DNA of 64,000 nucleotides from Polytrichum commune (GCA_950295325.1 OX485808.1:1864501-1928500), one strand, 5' to 3'; shown: positions 1-12,479, counted from the stretch's first letter. Numbers and translations: made by a program. Notes: generated by a model from the sequence alone, not told the origin.

Positions 1-630
1 GAAAAAATGTGCTAGCTAGTAAAAACAACTAGCTAAGCAAATATTAGTAGATGCTAGTTATTAAGCAAATGTTAGTAGATGCTAGCTAAGCAAGTGTTAG
101 TTTATTAGTTAGTGTGAGGCACACAAGACTATTGGAGGTGTTTTACGTAAGAAGATAAAATCGGCGTGAAGAATTTTGAAGAAAAAAAGAAAGAGAGCAA
201 GGGGGATACTTGCCCACTTGCCCCCTTGCCAACTCGATGGCGGAAAAATTAGAAAGATTTCTAAAGGTTTTTTGTCGGAGCCACCTCGGCGAGAGGGTGG
301 CAACCTCAACCGGGAAAACCCCCGAGCCAAAATTTCGGGAAAGGGTTTGAAAAATGGATCCGGTGGAGGAGGGGTCCAACCCTTTTGTGAGAGGGTTTAA
401 AAACCCCTCCTTCCACCTTGTAGCTCTCTCTCTTTCTCTAGTTTTTGGGCGAAGCCCTGCTTCAATGTAGTTAGGAAAAAATCCTTTAGCATGTATTCTC
501 AATGGTCTAAAAGAAAGGCTTGAGAACCTCCTCTACTCTCTCTCTCCTAGTTAGGTTGTGTGTTTATTAACACACCAACAAAATTATTCCTTCTTTTGTA
601 GAGGTAGGTTGGATGGTAGAATTTTGAGTA
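1..630 (-). repeat. LTR-like sequence, inverted copy of 59040-59690
   Basis: Read on the minus strand, this block matches the plus strand at about 59.04-59.69 kb, including the GTTGGTGTGTTAATAAACAC stretch (here complementary near 545-580), the long purine-rich middle and the GCTAGCATCTA-type repeats. The match extends past the putative LTR edge into shared flank (the ACCATCCAACCTACCTC region). It is therefore a segmental inverted copy and not just two members of an LTR family. No coding capacity is convincing. Confidence 0.7.
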
Positions 631-2660
631 GAGGCATTATAGACCTCATCTGCCAATGCCCTGAAGGCTTAGTTCAAAAGCTATAACAAGATACTTATCA
701 TTTTTCTCTTAAGGAGATTTCATATAGCTATCCATAGCCGTTTCCCATTTGTGATTTGGTTGAGATGACAATTAGTTATGGATTTTCAAAGATGGAGTAG
801 AAAAACTGGGTGGTCTTGTGGGTAGCGGCTGCTGGATCAGACCTGCGAGCCCAATAGGAATTTTAATTCCAAGAAATTATATTTTTCCCAAGTAGAACTT
901 TTGTGTAGCTTTCCAAAATGGCTTAGAACATTTGATTTGAGCATGATTTGAATTAGATATGAATTGTGCAAGATGGGACACATAGTTTGAGAACTTTTGG
1001 TTGACTGCTGCATTACAGAGGACCTGCTGGGTTCACTTCGGCTTACCTTTCTAATCACATATTTTTATCAAATACATATTTTTAATATCTCTCCAGGGTC
1101 ATATAGAACGTTTGATTTGACTAAGATTTGAATTAGATATGAATTGTTGAAGGCGAGATACATAGTTCAAGCCTTCTTGATTGACTGCTGTGTTACAAGG
1201 AGTCCGCTGAATTTCTATTAGCTTAACCTGCTGATGTCATAATTTTTCTAGTTAGAGCTTGTTCATAGCTTTCCAATGGTATAAGGAAAGCCTAGATCCA
1301 AGTAGTAAGGAATGTGCTATGAATTTTTGAAGTTAGAAGGTAGATAGGTGGGTTGGAAGGGTCGGTTGAATCGACCTCACACTTCCAACCCTCATAACTT
1401 TTGTAATTCTTATCCGATTAGAGTGATTCTTAGATCATTGGAAAGATAATTTGGTGCACTAAGTATAAATATTATGCTTAGGATTAAATTACAGGGCAGA
1501 ATAACACTTTATATTTTAATTGTTAACTAAGGTACGCTTACTACCAAACTAGTTACAAAGAAGGAGGCAAGGTCGACGCTCGGAAAGTGGAGCAAGGAAG
1601 GAGGTAGCGGCTCGGCCTACATCAAGCCCAAATCAACCGAGGAAAATTGAGGTAAATTAACTAACCTTAAGCCTTCCATTTAGGATTGGAGGGAGCACGG
1701 CTAAGGTACGCATCTCTAAACCCACTCACCTATCTCGTAAGGTCAAGTGGCTTGACCACTTGACCGCCAAGGGAGTACCCAATTCCATTGTTTTCGGGGC
1801 CCTTGGTATGTTTTGTGGTAGTAGCTTCATTTATTAGCAAGTTTCGTGTGTGGTAAGTCGGATTAATCACCGACACGACCACTCTGAATGTTGTTGGTGG
1901 AAAGGTGGGGTTAATGACCCGCGAATCCACTATTATGTTGTTGGCCCCATAGATTGGGAGTAATGGCCCCAATTTATGAAGATTGCGCAACAGGTTGAAC
2001 CTACAGGTTGCCCGTCACCCTGGTCCCATTGAGTTGCATTTCGTGGTCTATCCAGTGTAAACACATTTAACAATCAAAACATACCAAATAAATCGTAAAC
2101 CCTTGTTGGCAAGAGACCCGAGGTAAGGGGTGATGCCTAATATGTTAATGTAGTGAGTTAGGACGTGCAAACAAAAGTAAGTAATTAAGAAGGAATTTGT
2201 GTGAAGGGTGGGACTTAGGCCAAGTTCCCCCGCTTAGAAAACTAAATAGAACTAAATAAAGAAATAGGAAGAATTGAATGGTCCATCAAATTGTCGTTAT
2301 TCCGTTCGTTGAGTTAGGGTGGTATGAGTCACACCCGGTTGGGTGTATCAGAACCATCCCAATTCACAAATTAGGATTGCCTTGGTTTCAAGGCTGGTGC
2401 GTCTGCGCGTAGAATAGGTTGTAGGTTAAGGTTAGAACTAGATATGAAATTGGTTAGTGGAGTTTAAAGCCACACTAGTAAAAAACTAAGGCCTAACCTC
2501 CGGAGGTACTACGACGCATATTTAATCTCCCTTAAAAATCTAACTACTCACGTTATACACCTATCATCCGGGTTCGGCTTGGGCGCCTGCAAATGCAGGC
2601 CACCTTCACCGAAGGGCTTGTGTGATACTTTTAGGCTCCCTCGAAAGGGGGTGGCCCAAA
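631..2660. other. No gene recognised
   Basis: AT-rich unique-looking DNA. The segments near 905-1010 and 1105-1195 are imperfect copies of each other (both contain ATTTGAATTAGATATGAATT and a following TTGACTGCTG), so a roughly 195-bp local duplication is present. The open frames are short, lack domain signatures and have no supporting splice structure. Confidence 0.5.
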
Positions 2661-2662
2661 AG

Positions 2663-3247
2663 TACCACAGTGACGCTTTGGCAAACCTTCATCAAGATAC
2701 ACCCCTTACTTTAAGGCATGGGTTTTGGCCACAAACACGTGTCAATGTACAAGCTTCGGAGGCTAGTCTTTTGGGAAATGGAGAGGTTCGAGAGGAGTTT
2801 GATGTGGACGACCATTACGTGGGGCCTGCTAGTAGTCGTCTGCCACCATCTTTCCGCATTGCAGTGGATTGTCATGAAGGTTATATGCTCATTTTGCGTC
2901 CTGGAGATGAGACATATGCAAAGCCAGTGTGGGTGGCAAGAGCTTTGTCCAAACCAAATTTTGTAACTTCCAGCCCTCATTTTCGACAAATACAAGTAGA
3001 GTACTACCGACCGACAGCACGGAATGAAGATGTTGTTCGGCATTATACAGGTTGGGATACAAACCCTAACTTTCGGTGGAAGGTGGATTCTGAGCACGGT
3101 CCATCTTGGGTAGATACAGATTCCATATTCATAGCATGGAAACCACGGAAAAATCATAGTGGATCAGTGTCCATCCCTCAAAAGTACATAACTTTTGCAA
3201 AAGACAACCTTGCTCGGATCGTAGAAGAAGCAACCCACGTTGAATGA
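2663..3247 (+). pseudogene. DUF7869-like transposase, C-terminal fragment
   Basis: The last ~190 codons align closely with the C-terminal part of the minus-strand transposase at 26.1 kb. Both share GFWPQ, VREEF, HYVGPA, VDCHEGY, a PNF..SP.FRQI.VEY stretch, WKPRK and KDNLARI. All upstream domains, including the acidic catalytic motifs, are missing; homology starts abruptly near 2663 after unrelated sequence. The stop codon lies about 0.53 kb from a CACTATATTCG-type terminal repeat ending at 3776. The complete copy has a very similar spacing (0.4 kb from stop to terminus), so this is the 3' end of another member of the same transposon family, truncated on its left. Confidence 0.8.
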
Positions 3248-3740
3248 GAAGTTGGTAGGATTGTGTTAGCATGATTATAGTGTAATATGTAATTCGACGA
3301 ATATATATTACTCATATGTGTGCTCCTCAAACTTGGGGCAAAGTTTGGGTAGAACTTGCGAATGCTATATTGTTTGGGGTTGGATGAATATCCATTTACT
3401 ATATTTCAATACAATTGTGAAGTTCATTTTTTTATTAAGTTTGGGACTAAATTTTCCATTGAAGAAAAATGCATTTATTGCATGCACTTTGTATGTTGCA
3501 ATGTCTATATTTTATTGACCATGCTATTAATAGAAATCATTTTATATGTTTTTTGGGTGAAACTAGTTTGGAGTGCTCTACCCAAAGTGTTTTTGTTGAT
3601 GAAGTTGGTGTTGAGTGCTCTACCATATGTGCTTATGTCCACACATAATAGATTTGGGATATTAGAACATATAATATATTTGAGATTGTTCGCAATATAG
3701 TTTCGGAACACGGAATGTTGTTTGATCCATATATTAATTT

Positions 3741-3776
3741 GAGACTAGAGAAAGTCTCAATTTAACGAATATAGTG
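3741..3776 (-). repeat. Right terminus of a DUF7869-type transposon
   Basis: Read inward on the minus strand it begins CACTATATTCGTTAAATTG and continues GAGACTTT, then an AGTCTC inverted match. The same layout occurs at 25701, 41808 (inward) and 63373. The sequence between 3250 and 3740 is non-coding, with a GAGTGCTCTACC short repeat near 3570 and 3615 that may be subterminal. Confidence 0.7.
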
Positions 3777-4476
3777 TTATCTGAGTCCGACGATATTTAA
3801 GTTTGTATTCATGATTTGATTTTTGATTTTTGAAATTTGATTTTCAAGAACTTCAACAATTTTAATCTACTACCCGATTTATATCTACAATCCACTTTTG
3901 TTGTTCTTTATGTTTTGGACTTTGTAAATGTCACCCTTATGATGGTGTTATGATGTATTTAAATTTTACATTGATGTGTATTATAGTGAGACATTCTAAC
4001 ATGCTACACTTGTTTTCAATATGAGTTTGCTTACACATTGTCTCCAATTACATTATTATTATCTCAACAGTTGAATGTATATTAGTTCATTTTTAGTACA
4101 AAATTGTTATAGCAACATTCTCATTTGTTGTTCATTTGGACTATAGACCCTTACATGTAATTCCACAGTCATAGGCCGCCAACGGATTTACAAACCATAA
4201 CCGGGAAAAAATTGAAGGCTCACATGTTCACGCTCGCATGCTCACATACTAGCAACCCCGAGTCGTGTACATATTGGTTTTTTTCATTGCTCACTACTTG
4301 CAATCTAGCATTCATATTATTTGTCCTCCCCAATCTTCTTATTATTGAACCCTAAAAAATTATTTCTTTAGGCCACGGTTATAGGATACTCGGGATCCTA
4401 TTACCAAATATTTTGTTTTCTTCACCGCTCACAAATTACCGCTCATCGCTCACCGCTCACAAGATAACACTCCCCC
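3777..4476. other. Non-coding; CGCTCAC-rich short repeats
   Basis: No gene is visible. From 4228 and again from 4428 the sequence is built of GCTCAC/CGCTCA words. Similar CGCTC words occur at 7727-7770 and, in reverse complement, at 60716-60755. They may mark the ends of the transposon that carried the SWIM-type transposase next door, but I could not fix an exact terminal repeat or target duplication. Confidence 0.4.
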
Positions 4477-6533
4477 ATGGCTTGCCATGTATATGACGGA
4501 ACCTACCAGCGCATGATGACCATCGCTTGCTGCGACTTCCAATCCGAAGATAAGGATGCTCAAGTTCTTTTCTGGCAGAACCTCAACCAAGTCATGGCCC
4601 GGCACGGTATCCCACATCCAAACTTCATAGGCTTCATGGCAGACAGTGCCCAAGCCAATTGGAACGTTGTGCGCATTGTGTATGGTTCAGGTGATCCTAA
4701 AGTTCCAATGGAGGGCCGTGAGCGCACTTGTTATTTTCACTAGAAACAATCGCTCGAGAAACATACAAAATCGTACATAAAGCATGAGTTACAAGACCAG
4801 CATAGACACCTTTGCCTTCAATATCGGAATGCGTCGTCTATGGAAGAGGCGGAGACTAGGTACCTAGCTATCAAGGCTTGGTGGGCGTCTTCAAATTGTA
4901 CAAGTGAAGACGGTCTCAAGCACCTCTAGCTATGGCTTGCTTTTTGGCACTTCCGCTACCTTCAATGGGGTGGTTTCATGGAACTAGTACATCTCCCTTA
5001 TGTTTCAGTTTTTTTCTTTTCTGCATTTATTTTCCTCTCTCTGTGCTCCCTCTAATACTCCATTTCTACAATCAGGAAAAGCTATTGACCCCAGACCAAT
5101 TGGCCGAGATGCCTTCCTGCAATCTTGCAGAGTCCGTCCACAACAAGTGGCTTCAAGCCTCCGGCAACAAGGGTGGAGATCTCTACGTGGCTACGGTGGA
5201 CGACTACATTCGCGCCTTCTTACAGGTTGTTGCATACTACCAATTCCTTAAAGGCAGAGTTGGCGGTGATGGTCCAAGCAAACAAGAACTGAAGCTCAGG
5301 GGAGCTCAACGTCGAGCACAGCGTACTGACGACCCCACAGTGTTGCAGAAGGTCTTGCTTGACATGCCCGGTGCGGAAGAGTTGTGCACCCGCGATCCAC
5401 ACCTTGAGGGCCCCGAGGTTTTTGGATCGCAGAAGCAAAGACCGGACACTCCAATTGGTGATGATGGCGAGACGCACCGCCCGGATACCGTCAACTTCTC
5501 TCGCCCTCCTCCCGCTAAGCGAGTCACTCGTTCTCAACCAGTACCACTACCTACTATCATTGAGGAGTCTTCCCCGTATGTACAAGAGGTTCAAGTGCCT
5601 TCTCCAGCAGGAATTGGTTTTCATCGTGTCACCGCCGTGCAAGAAACTAAAGTAGATGTCTCTCTTTGGCATATTGCCCGCATACCTCATACCTCTGGGA
5701 AGTCTTGTTGGGCTAATCATGCTGGCACGAAGAAGAAGTGCACCGCAAGAATCATCACCAATAATAAGAGCGTGCCTGCGCCGACCTACACCGGTATGTG
5801 GCATCATTACACACTACTGGCGGAGAAGCGAATGGAATTTGTCTTCTGCCCAAACGACATCGAGCGTTGTGTAAAGGGCCCTCGTCGGAAATGGGTCATG
5901 CCGTTCTCTGCTGATGATCAGAAACCTCCTATTCCCCCAATCTGGCCTGTCAAGATTGGTACCAACCTCACCCGTTCGGAGATCTTCGCGCTTGAGAACG
6001 CAAGTTTTCAACTCCCTCCAAAGGAGTGCATCACACCAACTCGACTCTTCACCAACTCTGCTCCCCCACTGGATATGTCTGGAATCCATATTCCAGACAA
6101 CCCAGACTTCATCCCTCCGACAAGATTGTCCAAGGTTGTTCGACGATCCAGCAGCGCACCTTCGGCAAAGCAAAGGCAGATGGTTGCCTCTGCTGAAGCT
6201 ATGCATGGTACTGTTCTGAAGTTAACAATGATCCCTCAACCGGGATTTGGTTGCATTATCACTCTGCAGTCCAAGGCAGAACCGCAACCCCCCATCTACC
6301 AAGTGACAGTCAGTTCTCTTCCAGAGTGCAATTGCCCATACTTCTTGGATATGATTTCCAAGTTCGGCCGCAAACGAAATTCCTATCTGAATTGTAAACA
6401 TCTCTATTACATCTTCATCAAGGTTTCTAATTTGGATGCGGAGGTGAATTTGTTCATTCACGCCCCGACCTTCAGCTTCAATGAAGTCAAACTCATCCTC
6501 GAAGGGGGTCTTTTGACACATTCTACTTCCTAG
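4477..6533 (+). pseudogene. SWIM zinc-finger transposase (MULE-like), broken
   Basis: The first exon (from 4477) has a DDE-like segment with GFMADSAQANW and a downstream CYFH, as in plant transposases related to Mutator-like elements. The reading frame is stopped by TAG at 4741-4743 and again by TAG at 4927-4929, with clear coding signal between and after the stops. An intron probably runs from about 5004 to an acceptor near 5080. The second exon reads through LLTPDQLAEMP, a basic disordered region, and a C-terminal SWIM-type zinc finger (CNC about 6328, then CKH about 6398) before ending at 6533. The stops make it a pseudogene. The class is inferred from the SWIM finger plus the DDE-like block; another SWIM-bearing transposase family is possible. 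Confidence 0.65.
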
Positions 6534-8030
6534 AATTCATCTCAGCCTACTAATACATTGTGTCCTACTAGATGTGCCCATTGTGGACATCATGTGAACT
6601 CATAATTGTTTGCTATAATAAATAAAATCGCATGGATTGTTTTTATTCCCTTCAAGATATTTTATTACAATACGGAATTGTGTCAAGCATGCATACTATG
6701 TCTATCAACTATACTTCCATATTTCCATCCTCCTACATGCTTCGGACTTCTTTTCGTCGTCCCTTCTTGATGGAGGTGGACCCGGTCGAAGCAAATCAAC
6801 GTACGAAACGGTTTTATCCCTGATTCGATCCTTCAATGGACGACGATGCGGCGATAATCCTCTCATCCTATCGGGAAACGACAAAGACCTCGAACATTCG
6901 CCTACCATCTTGACTTCGTGCTTGGTGTTGATTGCGTTGCCTTCATTCAAATCAGCCGAATCATTTGTTTCACTATTCATGCACCTTGTTTCATCCTTCT
7001 CTTGCACATCACCTCGCCTTTTATCATTTTTTGCATATCGTTTCTGCTTCTCCTGTATCCTCCACCTCCAAGCTTATGTGGACTGCAAAAATGGAGTCAG
7101 CTCGTAGTCATCACTATATCGATTTGCAACACCTATGTCATGTTCCGGCGATGAATTAAAGGAACATGCGGATCTCCTAGACTTCTAATCTCCTTCTCCC
7201 ATCCTAGGCCAGCAAACATGTTTCTCTCCTCTCCCATTATGTGCATATGTCTCTACATCCGTATTGGATGCAAATATGTCCTCATTTATATACTGCTGAA
7301 GATAAGCTCTTCGACCACAAACAATAATTGTTGTAGTCCAAGCTCTAGAGTTGACTCCCACATAGGACAAAGACAAAAGTGTTGGAATAAAATTGAAGTA
7401 ACTTGATCGCCCTTTGTATTTTGATTGACTCATTCTTCAATTATACCAACCTCCATATAATTATTTTCATTCGTTATTTCTTGGTTCATCATTGGTTTTA
7501 TCATATATTTTTTTGTTTTATCTTAATTTTATCTCTTCCCGATTTCCAAATGTAATGAGACCCTTTCAAATTCAAGGCCTTTTGATTAATTTTTGGACCT
7601 ATATATTACACGGAAATAGGTCACAATTTTCTACTATTTTTAGGAGAATTTGGAATATACTGAGAATATTCGAGATTTTTTTAATACTTCTAAATTTGGT
7701 CTGAGAAGTTTACTAAATTTAATTCCTTTCCGCTCTCCGCTCTCCACATCTCCGCTCTACGCTCACATAGCTGTGTCGTCCGGTCTTAGTTGAAGGGGAC
7801 CAGATTTTGTATTAGTGTGGATGGTTGATTTTATGTTTGAGTAGGCTCTCAGCTCCCAGAGGGTAAGGTACTAGTTGTCTAGGACCACATTTTGAATTAA
7901 TGTGGATGGTGTTAGTTGTGGGCCTGATTGTATCTTGCTAGTTGGGTTGCTATTTCTCTAGTTGAGGGGTTAGGGGTAGGGGGTTGGGGTTGGCACCAGA
8001 TATTGCATGTGCCATTATGGTCATTATGTT
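6534..8030. other. Non-coding tail of the SWIM element and flank
   Basis: A minus-strand open frame at 6705-7007 (about 100 codons, charged, with a PPPSRRDDEKK stretch) has some coding character but no recognisable domain and no splice support. CGCTC words at 7727-7770 may be the distal end of the SWIM element. From 7780 to 7960 a GGACCA..TTTTG.ATTA.TGTGGATGG sentence appears twice. Confidence 0.35.
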
Positions 8031-8640
8031 ATTGATTCCATCCCCCACTCAAGTTAAGATTCACCCCTTCAATCTAGTGCAATCGGAACTACTAATATAC
8101 CATTGATTTTCATATCCACGTGGATCCTTTTCACATTGGAGTTTAGTTGGAGTTATGATATTGATTCCAACCCCCACTCAAGTTAACAAGATTCACCCCA
8201 TTAATTTGGTGGAATCCAATCAAATATCATACCCATAATGTTTGCCTCCACGTGCACCCCATTCACATTGGCCGTCTTCCAATCCCAAATGCTATATAGC
8301 AAATGCAAGTTTTGTTTGGGCATCTCTCGGCCACATTTGAGGAAGGCTCCATTCTTGAATTCAGGTGTGTCTCTCGGTCAAATTTTATGCATTCTTGAAT
8401 CTATGGGTTGAGGTTAAGCTCTTAGCCAGATTTCGGCATTCTAGGATCTTGTGTTTGAGGTTAAGGCCTTGGCCAAATTTTAAGCATTCTTTAGTCTTTG
8501 GGTTGAGATTAAGGTCTTGGCCAAATTTCAGATTCTAGTATGTTGTGTTTGAGGTTAAGGTCTTGGCCATATTTTAAGCATTCTTGAGTCTTTGGGTTGA
8601 GGTTAAGGTCTTGGCCAAAATTCAGTTAGTTTTTGAGTTC
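8030..8640 (+). repeat. Local tandem duplications
   Basis: Two kinds. An ATTGATTCCA.CCCCCACTCAAGTTAA segment at about 8032 recurs at about 8158. Then 8335-8640 holds four to five copies of a unit of roughly 60-70 bp containing GGGTTGAGGTTAAG and CTTGGCCAAATTT. No gene is supported. Confidence 0.7.
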
Positions 8641-8679
8641 ATTTGTGTACCTCATCATTTGTTCATCAGGTTGTGGAAG

Positions 8680-8952
8680 ATCGCTCTAATTCCACGTCAT
8701 GGAGCCACTCGTATTGCATCTAGACCTAGATGTACAATTGTCAGTCTTAGTTTCCAACTTATTGGTGGGTGCCACAAATGATCATACGGGCCGGGAGACG
8801 GTATTGGACACCCAACGTCATTTGTAGCTAATCCACAATTTGAGGCTATGTTGCAATCATGGAAAAAGATTGTGGATAAAAGTGCCGAGTACAATGCTCT
8901 TCGCTTGGCTCAATATGAATACCCCAGGGGTCCCAATGTAGACTTAAGGGTG
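8680..8952 (+). other. Short coding-like fragment cut by an LTR
   Basis: A frame running through 8800-8952 (containing QFEAMLQSWKKIVDKSA and LRLAQYEYPRGPN) looks coding in composition, but it is open only for a short distance and is cut at 8953 by an LTR. I do not recognise a family. It could be a gag remnant or an exon of an unknown gene. Confidence 0.3.
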
Positions 8953-9969
8953 TGTGAGGCCAAACCACCCACCCTTAAGCGTCCTAGTCCGGGTGAGGGA
9001 ATGGGTATCACATTCATGTTAATCTAGCTCCCTATTACCAACTTCACAAAACTCCAATTCGATTCCCATCAATTATTGCACACCAATTCATTCCACGATA
9101 ATATTACAAGCGTTGACAAACGCTCTTTTCTATTATCACAATCCTAACACACTTTATTACGATCCCCACATCACTCACTCCGAGCTCACCCACTAATCCT
9201 ACCCTCTAATATCTCTTGTCCCCCTAGCTTGACAATGAACTAGTTATCTAAATTAATACTACATAATAACCTAATTAACTTACTATCCCTAATCTCATGT
9301 GGCACTATGGGCTTCCCCCTCTCGGATGCAGTCAGCTCCCAGCCACAGTTAGCTCTCGGTTGCAGTTAGCTCTCGGCTGCAGTTAGCTCCCAGCCACAGT
9401 TAGCTCTCAGCTGCAACCAGCTCCCTGCCACATTAGCTCTCGGCTGCAGTCAGCTCCCAACCACAGGTAGCTCTCTGCTGCAATCAGCTCTTAGCCACAT
9501 TAACTCTCGGCTGCAACCAACTCCTTCTAATCAACTATATTCTCTACCACACTACACAACACACACACACCCACACACACCCACAAGAGAAAGAGAATGA
9601 GAATGAGAGAGAGGAGGAAGGAAGGAGAGAGGGCACCCAAACCACAACCCCCTTAGCCTTCTCCTACTTAGTAGGACCTTATCCTATCCACTAAACCCTC
9701 ACCCCTAAACCAACAAGAACATGTTCTAATTCAAACATTTAAACCAATGCCCTTCCCCTTGCTTCATCAAATACTACTCACTCAACCAAAACACTCCCTA
9801 ATGTCACTAAGCTTCTAATTTACCACAAAAAATAGGCTTAAGGCCTAAAACATAAACCACACCAAACCTCACTCTTTTTATACTTTTGATTGTTTCAATA
9901 ATACTTCAAATGCAATTCTAAATAAATTTTAAACATAAAACCAATATGAGCACTCATTTTGGGCTCATA
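8953..9969 (+). mobile_element. LTR of the TGTGAGGCC family (copy 1)
   Basis: Starts TGTGAGGCCAAA and ends GGGCTCATA (a CA end mutated to TA). The same start and a CTCACA end define the solo LTR at 15340-24079. It contains its own minisatellite (9325-9535). It is followed by a plausible primer-binding site, so it reads as a 5' LTR on the plus strand. No matching target duplication flanks it (GGGTG on the left, TAATT on the right), as expected if internal sequence follows it. Confidence 0.7.
9325..9535 (+). repeat. Minisatellite inside the LTR
   Basis: About eight copies of a 20-25 bp unit alternating CAGCTCCCAGCCACA and TTAGCTCTCGGCTG. The related LTR copy carries a different minisatellite (22768-23345) in the equivalent position. 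Confidence 0.75.
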
Positions 9970-9973
9970 TAAT

Positions 9974-9990
9974 TGGCGACCATCGGGGGA
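9974..9990 (+). other. Candidate primer-binding site
   Basis: TGGCGACCATCGGGG lies four bases inside the LTR end at 9969. It begins with TGG, as expected for pairing with the CCA end of a tRNA. The tRNA was not identified. Confidence 0.4.
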
Positions 9991-10257
9991 TGGATCCCGA
10001 ATCTCTTGCTTCGAAGGCAAGTTGTCTTCAAACTCAAAGTCGGTCAATATTTTTCCAAGATTGACTGTCGATTAGGTGCGAGCTCATTGCGACCTTACGA
10101 GACTCTATTGCACACTAGATCGATGTATAGACAACCTTTTCTCGGAGCTAGTAACACATTGATCGTCCTCTTCATCCTCGGACATCTCGATGTAACATTG
10201 TTGGTATCCCAATTGAATCCTAATTCCGTCTTCCACCCATAGTGTCCAAATTTCACC

Positions 10258-11640
10258 CTAACATTGATGTGGATCGCAAGATGACCACTCTAACATCCAA
10301 TGTCCAACTTCAATTGGAACATCTACATAATTCCAATTTTCGTCGGTAACATGAACTTGCTCATTTTTGTTCCTATACCAATCCACCGGTACCTTAGGAT
10401 AATCCTTGACATCTTGTCCAACCACAATTCCCGTTGACGTAGTCTTGAAGTGTAAAGGCTCCTCCAACTTCTCCATTTCCATGTTAGCATCCTCATGTTG
10501 AGTCCCATCTACATCTACTAAACTTACGTCACTCTCTTCCATACTATCTACCTAAAGTGTCAGTTCCCCTAAAATCCACTCTTCCTCGGTGAGCACCTCA
10601 CATGGTTCTAACAAGGAATATTCCTCATTCCGTGACTCAAGAATGTTATCGCTCTAATTATAGAAACTAGGACCTAGACTACCCGAATGAACTACTTCTA
10701 CCAATGCCTCATCATTCTTGCCATCCTCCTTGGCATCACGTTCATCTTCCGAAGATGAAACAATCTCTTGTCTAATCCAACCACCTAACGACCCTATAGG
10801 AACTTTGACCCTATTGTCCTCCGGACCATAAGTAATGGATGGCTTGACTCCTCCCCAATCTACTATGGCGTCCGCCATTCTCAACCAAGGCCTACCTAAC
10901 AAGATGGGAAATGTATCCTTGTTAGAATGCATCTTGATGACATGAAAAGTGACCACATATTCCTCCCCTCCGGTGCTAATCCTACAATCCTTAATCATTC
11001 CCAAAGGCACGGCCGGACTTTGATTCGCCATATTGATGATGAAAGGTGACGGACCGGTAAGACTAAAACCCAACTTCTTCATGGTGTGCTCCGGTAAGAT
11101 GTTCAAACCAGTACCTCCATCCACTAGTACATTAGGAACCACCTTGTCCACCACCATAACCTCAATTTCAATTGGCTTGACATCTCGTCTTCTTCCCTTC
11201 GTTTGAACTATAACCGCCATCTTACGCTTAACCTTCCTAGTTCTTCTAGTCACCGGCATCCCTTCTTTGAGAGTCTTCTTAGCCACGGGTGAAATCTCCA
11301 ACAATTGTCCAAAGGTAATATCGGCCTTGAGTGAGCTAAGATCGGCCCATAAATCGTAGCCACTCGACTTCTCCACTTTGGCCTTGCCAACACCATCAAA
11401 CTCATCCAAAAGAATTCCCGGTCCTTCCCATTCTCCCATCTCACTACCGTCCAAATCATGAATGACATTAGGCCTCTCCCTATCATGAAGAATCACATTC
11501 TCCTCCTCTAAATCCCTAGTGGCCTTTCTAGCTACTTTAGCTACTCTATCCAATTCGGAAAGGTTAGGAGCCTCATCCAAAGAATACTCCTCTTGACCTT
11601 CTTCTTCTACCTCTAATGGTGCCTTTCCTCTCCTAAGTCT
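10258..11640 (-). pseudogene. Ty3/gypsy-type gag-protease fragment
   Basis: The long open frame at 11580-10654 contains a retropepsin-like domain. The catalytic region reads VLVDGGTGLNILPEHTM (Asp-Gly-Gly in place of the usual Asp-Ser/Thr-Gly), followed by FPILLGRPWLRMADAIVDW, which is typical of plant Ty3/gypsy proteases. A lysine/arginine-rich linker precedes it. A shorter frame at 10542-10258 follows on the same strand and reads as a continuation of the polyprotein. No reverse transcriptase, RNase H or integrase follows; an LTR lies there instead. The strand is opposite to that predicted by the adjacent LTR and primer site, so this is a nested, inverted fragment or an antisense-coding element. 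Confidence 0.7.
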
Positions 11641-11649
11641 AGTGGTAAC

Positions 11650-12421
11650 CGCTCATCTTCTTCTTCCCCCTCTTGTTAGTCTTCTCCAGAGAATTGTGGA
11701 GTTTTGCCATCTCTTTCTGGGCCGTTTTCTCCTTAGCTTCCTTCACCTTAAGCGTTTTCTTCCTATCTTCTTCTAGACGTCGCAAGAGGGCCTTTGCCCT
11801 CTCGTGCTCGTCTTCAATGCCCTGTAAATCAACCATCTCAACACCAGACTCTCCAATTGCATCCCTTGACTTCCTAAGTTCAGTTTCAAAGGAGGGAATG
11901 AAACTAGGAGCACAGTCGAGGTACCATCCACCTCCTGTGAGATGCGAGGTAGACCACGTCCGCTGCTGATTTGCTGAGAACATGCACGTTGAGTTCGACC
12001 TGTCAAGCCATATAAAGAGAAATATTGGGAGATCTTCTTTTGTTATTGCTCCTTTTGCAAGGAGCTCGTACTTGAAATACCTGCGGGTTAAAAAAAACCT
12101 CATCATTATATACCTTGCAATCAAAATACATGTCATGTGAACAACCAAATCAATATGACAAATATAAGAATTCTAGTTGGAAAAGGATAAATCTTACCAA
12201 AAGAGTACTCTTCTCACAATCAAGTCAGTTCCGTTGAAGCCCTCAAATTCGTGAGTTTTGTTAAAAGCATCCTGCCCTCGAAAGAAGGTGGGGAATGCAT
12301 TGTCCCATAACTTCATTCTACAATCCTAGATGTATGCAACCAAGGATAAGGGCTCGTTGGGTACTTCAAAGTTGATAACCAATCTATCTTGACGCACTGT
12401 TTCTTCATAGATAATACAAGC
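11650..12421 (-). pseudogene. 3' exons of the ParB-like pseudogene
   Basis: An exon at 12421-12198 (acceptor near 12422, donor GT at 12197-12196) reads RLVINFEVPNEPLSLVAY, then an in-frame TAG, then FEGFNGTDLIVRRVLF. The next exon starts at 12080 (YFKYELLAKGAITKEDLPIF) and stays open to about 11650 through a strongly charged, probably coiled-coil stretch (RRLEEDRKKTLKVKEAKEK). A satellite-filled intron links it upstream to the exon at 15270-15339 and onward to the ParB-like exons at 24.1-25.6 kb, all on the same strand. The in-frame stop shows decay. The role of this part of the protein is unknown. Confidence 0.5.
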
Positions 12422-12479
12422 CTGGTCGGATATCTATGGAAAGAAAATATAATAGAAGCTCCTCGAATTCAAATAAGCG

